DNA of 64,000 nt from Isoetes taiwanensis. Taxonomy: Eukaryota > Streptophyta > Lycopodiopsida > Isoetales > Isoetaceae. Positions within the stretch are counted from its first letter, which is position 1; each line of letters starts with the position of its first letter. Position numbers and translations under genes: made by a program. Shown piece by piece: positions 32,436-43,565 of this stretch. The DNA is taken from positions 3,379,487-3,443,486 of the forward strand of contig JAJEKV010000049.1 in NCBI GenBank assembly GCA_021234155.1, read 5' to 3'. Below the pieces are notes generated by a model. The model saw nothing but the letters and a program-made list of their open reading frames with translations, did not search any database and was not told where the DNA came from.

Positions 32436-32436
32436 G

Positions 32437-33508
32437 ATGTGAATAATGGGGAGAACTAAAAACAAATCTTGAAAACCAAAAGCAAGGAGCGTGGGAAGAA
32501 AGAAGTAATTGCTCCCTACTACTAAGGAGAAAATTATCTATCTGCTGCAATTGGTGATGTCAAGGATGAAAAAAATATGTATGCAATTGATGATGTCAAC
32601 AAATGGCCACAAACAAGCCTATGTAGACTCAATTCTAAAAGAATTCTCTGCAGACTCAATTTTGATAGCAATAGGTGCAGTCGGCCACAAGAAGATTTGA
32701 TTCTAAATGCAATAGGAGCAACCAACCCAAAAGCAGACTCTATTCTGTCAGCAACAAAGAAGACTCAATCCGGCCAGAAATCTGACCATAAAGAAGGCTC
32801 TGCGTAATTATACTGAATGTAACAGAATGGAAAAACTCAGGGGTTTTGAAGCAAGAAATCACCACTCAAATTTGATTTCATGCTGTCATCCTTCAAACTG
32901 AATTGCTCTTCATGCCATAAAAATTACTAAGAAGAAATTGATGGTAAAAAATTTGCACAACAATAGCAGACCGAAAATAAAAATACCACAGAAAAGGATC
33001 CCATTATAACAGAAGACAATTTTTGGAGTTGGAACTGGAGACTCCACTCACGCTGCACAGAAACGGCAATAAAAAAGGGGGCTTCATCAGGAAGCCTCAA
33101 ATTCTAGAAGAAAATGGAGCGTCTGCACGCGCCGAGCGAACCAGGTTAGAAGAAACAGAAAAAGACAATTCTGGTCGAAATAACACAGCACACGGTTTAA
33201 ACAAGGAGAGGCTGAAGGTAAGCATAAGAAAGGAAATCGACATAGCCTAAGGAGTATGGTGCAGAGAAGAATCACAAAAGAAAACCGTGGAGATACAGAT
33301 GTGCTGATGAACAGGAGAAGATCTGGATTGGTATAAAAGCACACGAAACCAACTGCCAGGCAGACCTAACTGCCTGGCCTTTGACAATTACATACACCTT
33401 TCTGTTGAGGTGGAAAAAAGCCATCAGTGCAACTTCCAGACTGAAATAGTTTCTCAGTCTTGCTATACAGATTTCGAACCCCCCAATAGCTACATCACAT
33501 CAATGCGT
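32437..33508. other. No recognised gene; short A-rich repeats
   Basis: Around 32625-32765 the phrase AGACTCAATTCT or AGACTC(A/T)ATT(C/T)T recurs several times with AGCAATAGG, suggesting a degraded minisatellite. It may include the 5' end of the DIRS-like element. No supported gene. Confidence 0.4.
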
Positions 33509-34550
33509 TCAACTCACCCAGAGCGCAACGTTAAGTAGCGAGGCATTTATGTCGTTTCTATCCAATGTTATCACCAAATAAGGCCATATTAGTTGATGCA
33601 TTAATAGACCAATAATGGGGCTTACCCAATGCCAGAATTCTGCAATCAATGGACGGAAGAAAAGGTATCCCACCAACTCCTGTACTTGACATCCAAATGG
33701 CCATTTATCGTTGCCAACCATGTGTCCATTGTGAAGATACTCATTTGTGCTCAGCCCACCCTGTAGGGCCAACCATCTAAAGAATTGGATCTTCTTAGAG
33801 CAGATAGATTTCCAAGAATTGACTAGGATTTCATTTGCCATCACATTACCCAAACCAAGTCTTTCTTCTGCTTTTAAAGGAGTATCCTTGCAAAGAGATC
33901 GATAAATCCTAGGCACACTATAGTGCATGTGTCCATCAAGTAGCCATTTTTCTTGTGATCCAATGACCTCTGACACATTGCTGACTCTTAGGAGGATCTC
34001 TCCTTCCCCAGTAGAGTTCTCTATTCTTGAACTTGGTCCAGCTAATCCATCTTTCCTTCTCTCATAAGCATTGCAATTGTGTAATTCCCGATCTCTTCCA
34101 TTTAATGAAGTTATGAGGATGAGGGAGAGCTAAGGGAGTCCACCTCTTTCCCAGATATTGGTGTTCCAAAAGATACTCAATCCCCCTGCTTCCCTTGGAG
34201 GGATCATAGAGGTAAATGTATGCTGCACCTCCATCCATGCTTGCAAAATTATTCTCATGATAGGAGATGTTTCAGGAGCCAACTTAAAGCTATAATACAA
34301 TGCTCCTAGCTCGTCTCTAGGGAGAGAGGGCTTGTCTTGTAGCTTACCTTGCTTCAGCCAGTAGGACACGAACCTCAAAGCCGGGATGACTCATTCTGCA
34401 GGGCTCTCCAAACAAATTTAGCTACTAGAGCTTGAGCTTGTGCAAAGGGGTCTTTGCAACCCAAGCCTCTGTCCTGCTTGTCACGACATAACTCGCTCCA
34501 AGCCACCTTAGCCATACCCCCCTGATGAATTTCCGGATTATTATCTGCAT
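33509..34550 (-). pseudogene. LINE C-terminal remnant with RT zinc-binding region
   Basis: Minus-strand frames give AWSELCRDKQDRGLGCKDPF and ALVAKFVWRALQNES (34400-34530), then WMEVQHTFTSMIPPREAGGL (34190-34250), then WKSICSKKIQFFRWLALQGG (about 33790). These match the region after the reverse transcriptase palm and the zf-RVT area of plant L1 elements. The Cys and His residues of the zinc site are largely lost. Frames are broken in at least two places. Confidence 0.75.
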
Positions 34551-34982
34551 TTGACTATAAACCACGATTCCATTATTTTGAAATTATTCCATCATTTTAA
34601 AATTTACAAATAGTGACAACCCCAATTTCAACAATGTGGAATTGCATGTAAATACTTTTTATTATCAGCCTTAATTCTAACATGTCTCAAATTACAAGTT
34701 AACACTTATCACAAGCCAGTATTCCATATTCAAGTAGATGTAACTCAAGTAGATAATCACAAGCCAGTATTTCACATTCAAGTAGTCTGAGTAAGATACT
34801 CGTATACTGAAAGTAAGATTACAATAAAAGCACGAATACAATAAAAATGCAGTGAAAGTAGGATTACAATGAAAGTAAGATTCACATCATAAGATACTCA
34901 TGGACTCTCGTACTTTATTTTGCTTTTTCGGCTATCTTCTCTAGTGACTTCAGAACTTTATCCTTCACAGAGATTGGAATCT

Positions 34983-35501
34983 TCATGCACCCCTTTCTCG
35001 GATCCACCTTGCCCTTTCTGGGGTTCCATGAATCAACACGGATTTTATTTCCACCCATTGGACCAGATCACTTGCATCATACTTCCATTGCTTATTAAAA
35101 CAATTTTTGTAGCGCTCTTTTTCAGTAATGACTCCTTTTCCACTTACTGGACGCCACCACTCCACACGCACCTTGTTTCTGTTAGGGTTATTAGCTTCCC
35201 TGCAAACACTCGAGATGGTATATCCTAATCAAATAGGATAAGTATCTTCATTTGATGGCCTGACGATCAAATATTGGCCATCCTTCAAATCCATCTTAGG
35301 ATCATATGGAGCAAGTCCAAAATACTTGGGACGCTCTTTTCTAGGTCCAACATAGTGCTCTTCATCCTCTTCCACCTCCTCTTCAGATTCCTCTGTCATC
35401 AAGTGGATCGGCTGCTGATCAAGTTGGAATTGACCATGGTTGAGCCTCCATCGACTTTGAGGTAGCCAACCCTCTCGAAGGACGCTACTAATTGTGTTCA
35501 A
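34983..35501 (-). pseudogene. C-terminal domain of a transposon protein with an in-frame TGA
   Basis: One minus-strand frame reads an acidic stretch, HYVGPRKERPKYFGLAPYDP, GQYLIVRPSNEDTYPI, TGA at 35229-35231, then ISSVCREANNPNRNKVRVEW with WRPV and KQWKYDASDLVQWVEIKSVL. The stop sits where a Trp is expected in the repeated W-G/W-W pattern of C-terminal modules of plant transposon proteins with the G-H-T-H core. It may be the missing 3' end of a relative of the transposase at 38.5-41 kb. Confidence 0.5.
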
Positions 35502-37019
35502 ACTCCCACATGACTACCACAGTCATCGGATTCGTCGATCCTATGGCCCAGATCGTATGTTGGGCCTCTGGGCACCTCTCGTTTCGCATATGTAGCATAA
35601 TAACAGGGGGTTTTTTTTGTATTTCTGTACGGTTTTTGCTATGGTTTTTATATGATTTGATGGGCGTATTGCGCGAGCCATACTAATCAGTATTTCTAGA
35701 GTGCGTCGCGTATTTTATTTCTTAAAATCCATATCTTCAATGGTTTACCCCTTTTTATTTTTATTTCTATGATTTATTTAAAATTTACCCCTTCTTTTAT
35801 GATTTATTTAAAACTGGTCTGCATGCAGGGCTCGAGCCCTGTTATTTTAGGGTTAGCTGAAGCCATTTAGGTTTCTCCTGGTTCTGCAGGCATAAGGCAA
35901 AGCAGCAACGATGCTGTCGAAATTCGACTATGCAGCAAGGTTTGGATTGCTGGAGCTCCTTAGAGACGACCTATCTCAGAGGTTCTTCATTGCAATTTTT
36001 TCTGTGCTTTGATCAGCATACAACGCACATGAGGATGGAAAACCTAATGGGAAAAAAATTATTATTCTCTTCAGTGCCACTTGCAGTGCCTTGAACTCGA
36101 AGGGAAGAGTATCAGGCGAGATATCCACATGATTACATAAACATTAACCTGGAGCAGATTCTCCTCATCTTTCCATGCCAGGCCTAATGTAGTTTGTTTT
36201 CAGGGTTTTATGCCTGCTTGGGTGTTGTTTGGATCTGTACTTGCATGACCATTCAATTCGACTCAACAAATCCGTCTGTAGGTTGCTTGCAAAAAATTGG
36301 CTTTTTCAGGTTCGATTCTTCCTCTGGGATTCAGTGATCAATCAAGGTTCCACGTTCAAATATTTGCAGGATTTTTTTGCCTAAAACTAGCTCAACTGGC
36401 CTGTTCTTTTTGTGGCTTCTGGAAATAAGCCCCTATTTTGCTTCTGGGCCCAATCAACCTCTTAACCTCTGTTCTTAACCTCTTCCAGCTCCAGCAATCT
36501 CAATCAGTGGCTTGAATCGTTTGTTATTTCCACATAAGAGATGCTGGGTTATCATCAATCCTTTGTAATCGTTTGTCATCAACGGATTCTGAGATCTTTG
36601 AGGTAAGATGTTTTGACCCTGAATAGCCTGGTCTTCCGGCTTTTAAGCCGCCAATTTTTCTTCTGGCATTTTCGTTCTTGTTGCAGTGTCACTTTCAAGT
36701 TTCTTGATCTTCGATCATCTCACATCGTATAAAAAGCCTGAGGTTAGAGCTTTTTTTTCTGCTTATAAGCGGCATTTCTATATTTCCAATGTTTGCAGGA
36801 ACAGAAATGGATGCTTGGTGTTATTTTCATGGTTCCCTTTTACTCTGTTGAATCCGGAAGTCCTATGCAGTATCCAGTCTTGTTGGCAGTGTATTCTTAT
36901 GTGCTGCAGCATCATTATTAATTTTGCCCTCCCTTAATGCAGTTAGTTTCATTGTGGAATCCAACAATTTCCTTAGCTTGTGGAATTTTGCGAGACTGCT
37001 ATGAAGCATTTGCGATGTA
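35502..37019. other. No recognised gene
   Basis: A 33-codon frame starts at 35910 (MLSKFDYAARFGLLELLRDD) and could be a first exon, but nothing supports it. Pyrimidine-rich tracts ending in CAG just before 37040 could be the acceptor of an intron ahead of the PPR fragment. Confidence 0.35.
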
Positions 37020-37370
37020 TTGTTTTATTTCGTTTCAGAAGAGCTAGAACCTCAAATACAATCCATGGTAGCTAATTTCGATGATGCAAGGGCTAGACAG
37101 AAGATCAAGGAGTTTATTGCCAACTTTTGTAGGCAAGGTAGGCTTAAAGAGGCAGTGGATTTTCTAGATGAACAAGAATTTTACAATGATGCCTCTGGTT
37201 ATTCTTATTTATTGAGAAGCTGTGGCCAGGCCAAGGCTTTATCAGAGGGCAGGCGAGTTCATCTTCACATTAATAGAAGTGGTTTACGGAGTAGTCTTTT
37301 TATTAGGAACCCCGCTCATTGGATGTATGGTAAATGTGGCCGTTGGGATGACGCAACTATTATTATTTGA
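37020..37370 (+). pseudogene. PPR protein fragment (plant PLS type), truncated
   Basis: The frame contains FIANFCRQGRLKEAVDFLDE, then GYSYLLRSCGQAKALSEGRR and MYGKCGRWDDA, typical of plant-combinatorial PPR proteins that bind organellar RNA for editing or splicing. About one and a half motifs remain. Homology stops at DDA, where a repeat unit normally continues, and the frame ends soon after. A CAG at about 37038 could be a splice acceptor. The 8.8-kb duplication begins inside this fragment at 37106, so copy B (45908) keeps only its second part. An alteration NPAHWMYG here versus NLLIQMYG in copy B shows further decay. Confidence 0.8.
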
Positions 37371-38334
37371 TTTTAAATGGGGAAGCGCGGATGGTTGAAC
37401 AAGCTTGGTTTTGGCAACCATAGTTCTAATGCATTGAGAGACAATATGTAGCATTATAACAGGGATAATGCCATAATGTGGTTTTTCCAAAGAAGAATTT
37501 GCAATCTTGGCAGCTCGGGGATGATTATAAATCATATCTTGTTTTTGATCCTATGAATATTCTTATTTGTGGATGCCAATGCCAGTTATGATTGCCATTT
37601 CTTTTGTATTGATGCTCCCTCTTTGTGGAATTAAATTTGTTTTACATATGCCATATGCTTTATGAATGCTTGTCATGGCAAAACACGCTTGCATTGATAC
37701 CAGCACATGTTACCATATGCTAGTATGCATGACAATGTGCAGTTTACAATAGAAGGGGTATTTATTTTGTGATTGATTCTCTTGGACTAGTGGCAATGGG
37801 AACAATTTGTTTGTCTTGATGTTTTTGTGCTTTTTAGTAATTAATATTTAGGCCCATAACATTTACCTATGTTTGCGTTAGTTAGGGCCCGAAGGGCCCA
37901 ATTTTTTTTTTAATATAACAATCAACAGACAACTACCATTAACATTTTTAATACAAACCATTGCATTTAACACATTTTAATTAAAATCCCCCTTAAACCC
38001 CCTTTGGTTTGGGTGCATATTCACACGGGGGTTACTCCGGGCATCGAGAGCTGTCGGATGGGCATATTTGCCCTTTATTCCTTGATCTTGACCGTACATA
38101 GCGATCCTCGTTTGTGGGGTATGCATGTACAAGTTTTTGTATACTGTATATTGAGATTTGTAAAATACTATAAGGTTTGAGAGAATGTACTTAATGGTGT
38201 TAATTTTGTACATGCATATAGTCATTTATGATTGAAGGCACCTATGATTTTGAAATATGAAATACGATTTCGCCTAAGGTTTTGAGGGAATATCGAACCT
38301 CTATACGGCTTTGCCTAAAATTTTAGAATATGAA

Positions 38335-38415
38335 ATACGGAGGCTCGAACCTCTACCAAAATAACTCAATGTCCTAATAAGACTACTTTAATCAGTGTAT
38401 CCAGTGAGCTAATGT
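38335..38415 (-). ncRNA. tRNA-like sequence with Pol III A and B boxes, copy A
   Basis: On the minus strand TAGCTCACTGG (38401-38411) fits the A box and GGTTCGAGCC (38342-38351) fits the B box, with spacing suited to a tRNA-derived promoter. A further GGTTCGATATTCC lies downstream near 38285. The acceptor stem does not close cleanly, so this is more likely the head of a tRNA-derived SINE or a tRNA relic than a working tRNA gene. The same sequence occurs in copy B at about 47137-47217. Confidence 0.45.
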
Positions 38416-38526
38416 GATTATTTTTTATCTTGAATTTATGTTTTTTTTTTTTTTATAACAACCGATTCAATTGTTTTAGGGATATATAGTCTATGGTTTC
38501 AGGATTTTGTTATTTTTACATCCATA

Positions 38527-41010
38527 TCAAATCCCCCTGGAACCCCCCAGTTGAATTTCATTCCAATAATTTACAAGTGCTTCATTGCACGCTCTTCTCT
38601 CTGGTGCTATATGCTTATCTGCTAAGAATTTCTCCCAGTACTTTATATAATCCATTATCCCTTCCATAGTCCGTTCACAGTCTTTCACTTCTCCTAATAG
38701 TTTCATAGCTTTAGGCTCTCCCGTCGGCACCATTGGTTCACCTGCCACATCCTCTTTCCAAATCAATATATCCTTATCTTCCGGTTTCCACACAGGATCT
38801 CTAGCCCTCATCTTGTATTGCATTATTGGCTTTCCATTCTTCACCCAAAACCTAAATTGCAATGGAGCACTATGCCCAATAAGGTCTTCACAAGCATAAC
38901 CCTCTATGAACTCTTTCCACTCGGGGACTTCTTGTATCAATGAACCAATTGGAGGAGGTGAAGAACACTGCTTAAATAGCTCCAAAAGCCTCGGATAGGT
39001 GGTGACGTCACTTTTCCGCAATTTGATCCTATAATGCCCAAACATTGCATCAATGTCTTCGTGAGTGTGGCCAGGCATCAAGTAACCAACATAGATCATT
39101 TCAAACACTCCAACCCATGTAAGATACGACAAGTATACAAACAAGTATCTATTTTTATTCTGGCCAGCACAATTGTCAAGTTGCAAGAGTAGCTTCTTGG
39201 ATAGTCGGCGCCCCGGTATTGGGTTCACAAGAATTGAAGGTGCTGGCCCATTCATCCTTCCTATGGTCAAATCCTCTAGTTTCATGGGACCAATGTCATG
39301 CAATGGCTTACAAGAATGAACATCTCCATTAAAACCATGTTCCAAATCGCGCAAGGCTTTTGCAATGCTACCAACATGGAAGTTTGGACCATCACTCCAT
39401 AATTCTAATGTAAAATGACCGTGATGCACTGCTTCCTGGCCATGAGTTATGAATCCAGCTAGTGATATTTGCAATGGGAAAGACCTTGCAACAGACTTTG
39501 GTATAGCCCTAAACTGGGGCAAACAGGTTTTTTATTGATCCATCTTGTCGTGAATGACGCATAGAAAATTCTCTGGTTCCATTGTAGACAAGCATCTCCA
39601 CATCCAGTATGTTGATCGACATGACATTTGCTCCATCATGTGAATTCTCATTTCCTTCCGGACTGCTGATCTTTCCACCTCAAGCTTCGACTTCTCGAGC
39701 TTATTTAACAAATCCACGCATATATTGTGCTTTGGGAAGTTGTTATATTGCATTCTTTTGACATCTGAAAAATGCTTACTCCAGAGCTTGCTAACGGCTG
39801 ATTGTAAAATCTTGTCTACACCCATTTCCTCTTGTAAAATCACTTTTTGTGTGAAATATGCAGGCAACATTCGAACTATTTTCCTGCATCCCTCTTCATC
39901 AACCGTATTTTTGTGAGGCATACTCTCAGCATGATAGTTAACAAATTCTCGAATAAACTCTGAAATTTGAGCTGCAAGCACCCTGGGGGTTGTCCTCGCC
40001 TTTTCCCGATTACCATGCCAAGCTATTTGAGCCTCCTCTCTTTTAGTTCCGCCTTAATCGCCACCATGTAGAGGCTGAAATACCTAGTATAGTTGTCACT
40101 GCATTTTCCACCAATAGAAAATCCCCTGTTCCTGACATCAGGTGACGGCCCAAATGCATGTTCTATGATATTGTAAATATAAGTTTTTCTAGCGTCATGA
40201 GTTTTCTCCTTGTAGATTGATCGGGCTTCCACAAGTTCTTTCACTGTGAATCTACCAAAGCAGTTGTTGGGGCAACCACAATCCCCCGTGACGACTTGCA
40301 TAGTCTCTTTACTGCAGTTGTAAGTATCTTTCACAGTCCGCACCTTTTCCTTCCTCTTCAAGAAGTTGTAGGCCCTTCTTTCTGGTATGGATACATCCAA
40401 AGGGGTATGGAAGGAATGTCATTTTCATCCACCACCACATTATTTTCTCCAACACGCTTAATTCTTTGAAGCATCTCTTTTCCTATTATCTCAATGGAGT
40501 CCACTGGCTAGAGCAACAAGGCTGGCAACTCTAAACCACTGTTGATATTATTGCAAACATAGTAGTGTTTGTCCTTCAGCTCAACACTGAAGTTATGAAG
40601 CTGTATTGAGGAAATGGAGACTCCCACAAAGTCATCACCAATATCCTGTCTATTGTAGCAGTGCATAGAATCCCATAGTATAAGCACACCTTCACCAACA
40701 ATTCCTCTATTGCATTGATGATGCAAAATCACTTTCTCATCCTTCCATGTTAATCTGGAAACTACTATTCTTCTTTCCTCATTAGCTCCAGCTGAGTTTT
40801 TAATATTTTTTGCATTTGCTTCAGGTGGCTATTCATTCTTATTTGTATTAATCTCTTCCACATCCATGTAATCAACATCATTCTTCTCTGCTCGAGGTTC
40901 TTGGTCACAGGGTTCTCCAGCAGTAGCTTCATGAGAAATCTAAAAATTAGAAGAAAGGTGAGGAAAACATAGTATTGTATGCAATAACAATAAATGAAAT
41001 ATTTATACAA
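38527..41010 (-). pseudogene. Broken transposase-like protein (DUF7869-type core), copy A
   Basis: Minus-strand pieces in order are an acidic start (about 40960-40770), WKDEKVILHHQCN with LWDSMHCYNRQDIGDDFVGV (40508-40760), a Cys segment TGDCGCPNNCFGRFTVKELV with FSIGGKCSDNYTRYF (40023-40400), WHGNREKARTTPRV and ENFLCVIHDKMDQ (39532-40020), and the core LLLQLDNCAGQNKNRYLFVY with YLMPGHTHEDIDAMFGHYR (38527-39522). The D-N-C and G-H-T-H-E-D blocks define a transposase-like RNase H-fold family (DUF7869 type, named with caution). A TAA at 39532-39534 directly after MDQ splits the last two pieces in one frame, and a frameshift near 40025 splits the middle. An extra C near 38545 shortens the end relative to copy B. 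Confidence 0.75.
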
Positions 41011-41018
41011 TGCCTACA

Positions 41019-41126
41019 TCGTGCTACGCGCGACAGTGCGCGCGACATGTATGGACCATAATTTTGTAAAATACATAAGAAAGTTATATTAATTTACCAA
41101 ATACAGATATGTCGTGCTGGGCGCGA
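41019..41126. repeat. GC-rich palindromic sites, left pair, copy A
   Basis: TCGTGCTACGCGCGA at 41019-41033 (with an adjoining GTGCGCGCGA) and TCGTGCTGGGCGCGA at 41112-41126 are instances of the 15-bp motif TCGCGCTNNGCGCGA, whose six-base arms are inverted repeats around three bases. They lie just upstream of the broken transposase start. Confidence 0.8.
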
Positions 41127-41306
41127 CTCATACAAAAGTATCCCATTTTGACACGTCACCAGATATCCCATTTCGTAGCACATTTCCAATTTTGTATTTG
41201 CTGAATCAGTACAAATATCATTTTGCCATTTCAATCTCTGCAGTTTTTTTTTCTCAATGGGTTATGAAACCGGTTTGGTGCAGTCGATGCTACTAACCTT
41301 GGTCAT

Positions 41307-41696
41307 GTGCACGAGCGAGGCTTGGCCTTGAGCCTCACCAAAGCCCGGGACAGGGCACTCCATAGAGATATCCCGGAAGCAACACTGTTCCAGGATTTCA
41401 ACAGGTTGGTGAAGAAGTTCGACCATCTCCTCCCTGTTTCTGAGGAGAGAGATGGATGTGAAAGTACTGTGCAGCAAGTGGCAGGCTTAACAGAAGCCAA
41501 GTTTAATGCGCAGATTGCAGATGTAGTCCTCCATGCAACTGCAATTATTGACATTAAATTTGTTTTGAGCCATTTCTTAGTCCTGAAACCTGAACAAAAA
41601 GACTTTTTAAAGAGTCTGAGGACCCACCATTCAGGAATGCTGGAGGCCAAAATGAACTGCCTGCCTGCTGATGGTCACAAACCTGGATCCAGATAG
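41307..41696 (+). pseudogene. Unknown helical ORF, frameshifted, copy A
   Basis: This is the copy A version of the 151-codon frame at 50107-50562. A 4-bp GCCT duplication near 41661 shifts the frame, replacing the last 33 residues. The shared part contains ATLFQDFNRLVKKFDH and ADVVLHATAIIDIKFVLSHF. No family is recognised. There is no in-frame ATG before MHERG (a GTG); an upstream CTGCAG followed by a T run suggests this could be an internal exon. Confidence 0.45.
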
Positions 41697-41885
41697 ACTA
41701 GATTACATTATACAGAGGACAGTAATTATTGATCCTGCACCACTGCTACCAATCTTACCAGAATAGATTTATAAAGCTCCATTGTATATATTATTTGGAA
41801 TAAAAAACATTTTTACTTTCACAAATTTTTTTTTTTAAGGACGAATGTCAACTGTGGTTATGTTATTTCTAGTTTTTTGTTCTTC

Positions 41886-41926
41886 TCGCGCTGGGCGCGA
41901 GTCTTTTCTTATCGCGCTGAGCGCGA
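41886..41926. repeat. GC-rich palindromic sites, central pair, copy A
   Basis: TCGCGCTGGGCGCGA at 41886-41900 and TCGCGCTGAGCGCGA at 41912-41926 are perfect in both arms. The same pair is at 50682-50696 and 50708-50722 in copy B. Confidence 0.85.
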
Positions 41927-42406
41927 GAGATTAGTATGTTCCATAAAATTCATTTCATAGTTAGATTTACTATACATATTACATTTAGTTAATTAACCCA
42001 AAAAACTACTATAGAGTCACTTTAAATTAAGTTCTTGCCTGGATGTAGGCGACTTTTATTCAACAAGGAAAAACCATGGCAGTTACAAAAGAAGAGGACA
42101 ATTCTTTCACCAACCAGGCTCATCATGAGCAGGTGGCACAGTCACTCTCTTAACTTCATAAACACGATGCTCTGGAACCCATACAGGATAACTTCTAGCA
42201 GAGGCTATTGCAACTTCCTACAACCAAGGATCGAGTTCCAAGCCCCTCTGCTGGCATCTATAAATTTCAGAATAGTTCATGGAGCAAATGATGGAATCCA
42301 TATATTCTGGAGCTGGTGGCAAAGTAGATCGACAATTGCAATTAGAACAGGATGTGATCGGATTGCGGGACATGACTAATGCGCTGCCACTGAGAGGAAC
42401 TCATAT

Positions 42407-42885
42407 TTATAGCACGAGCAATACAAGAGAGCTTGATATTATTGTGTAAACATACGAGTATGCATGTGAGTAGCACATGAAAAGGTGACACGTGAAATAT
42501 GTTACAGTAGCTACAATAAAGAGCAACAGTGCTACAGTAAAATTTTCAGTACATACCTCTCTGAGTAGTGTTGTTGGCCAAGCCAAGAACCTCTCTACTG
42601 ATTCTCCAAGTGTTTTTGCTTCCGCATGTGGTCTTTGTAATGGATGAGTGGCAGCAAAGCAGTCTGTCAATCTAATTCTAATATAATCAGGTCCCAAGGG
42701 CACTCCATGGCATGCTGTAGTTGGTGCCATGTTATCAACAATGCCCTTGCCAATGCATCTTTCCTGTTTTTTGCTAACAAGAAGCATGCTTCTCCAATGT
42801 AAAATTTCATTTCTCCTGCTTGATTGCTCATTTCCTCGACCTGCAAAGCTTTGATAATTAAGTTGCATAAGTCATGGCGCCTCAA
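42407..42885 (-). pseudogene. Second transposon-protein fragment, copy A
   Basis: Two overlapping minus-strand frames are seen. One gives MKFYIGEACFLLAKNRKDAL; the other gives MAPTTACHGVPLGPDYIRIR, then AEAKTLGESVERFLAWPTTL. The GVPLG-dyirV and tl-ea-g-fl-WP pattern is common in proteins of plant DNA transposons near nuclear-targeting or DNA-binding modules. The frame shifts between the two parts. It lies 5' of the transposase pieces on the same strand and may be its upstream exon. Confidence 0.5.
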
Positions 42886-43565
42886 TCCACTCTCTTGATA
42901 GAAGAACTACTTGAGATTCGACAGCCTGATCTAGTGCTTCAGCAAGCTTCCTTCTTGGCGACATCCTAAATTCGAATTAAAACACTGTAATGAAAACACA
43001 GTTCTTGTGTTTCTCTAGGCACATTAGAGAAACACAAATTCTATGATCCAATGCGAGGCCAAGAACACAAATTAAATGGCAGGCATTTTTAGAATAGATG
43101 GTTAGTACAGGCCAATGATTGAAAAGTAGTTGGGGAAAAAGATATTCGCGGGCAGGCTAAAAGAATTTAAATTTTAAATTGCGGGCGGGATTAATTTTTT
43201 GTTTTCCTAAACGATGATAAGGGTAGTACACGGTTTCAATGGCGGGCGTCTATTCATTAATTGTTTCTAGGACCCGTGTAATACTCACATTTTCTAATGT
43301 CAATCTAATTTGAATCTCATTTTTTCATTCCTAATTTCTTCCAGAAGTTTTGCTTTGACCGCCTTCCGAAACCGACGCACTCTTCTTGAGCGATCTCTCA
43401 AGCGATCCAAATTTCTCTAGCGCTACCTGCATTCCGAGCTATCCTACTTCATTTCCGGCCTGCTTACAACAATTTCGACTCGATTTGAGCTTCTCGAGAT
43501 TCACCCGAGCTTCTCGAGCTGCAACAGAGTACAATTCCAGTTTCTAGAGCTTCAAGCACTTTGAT

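Larger units (their letters stand above)
29097..32436 (-). mobile_element. DIRS-like tyrosine-recombinase retrotransposon, copy III, defective
   Basis: On the minus strand three gene remnants follow the DIRS order: a gag-like ORF ending in a zinc knuckle (32435-31818), a reverse transcriptase/RNase H remnant lacking most of the palm (about 31445-30779), and a tyrosine recombinase (30640-29659). The 3' 1.5 kb recurs at 10091-11048 and 59955-61488. There is no integrase and no LTR. The termini were not resolved, so whether repeats are inverted (DIRS) or split direct (Ngaro/PAT) is unknown. Confidence 0.82.

Noticed and set aside
32530-32800. Possible CRISPR-like spaced repeats
   Set aside because: Units are short, irregular and degenerate in a plant genome; a decayed minisatellite explains them.
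35910-36011. 33-codon ORF as first exon of the PPR gene
   Set aside because: No PPR similarity, no organellar targeting features and no supported splice pair to 37040.
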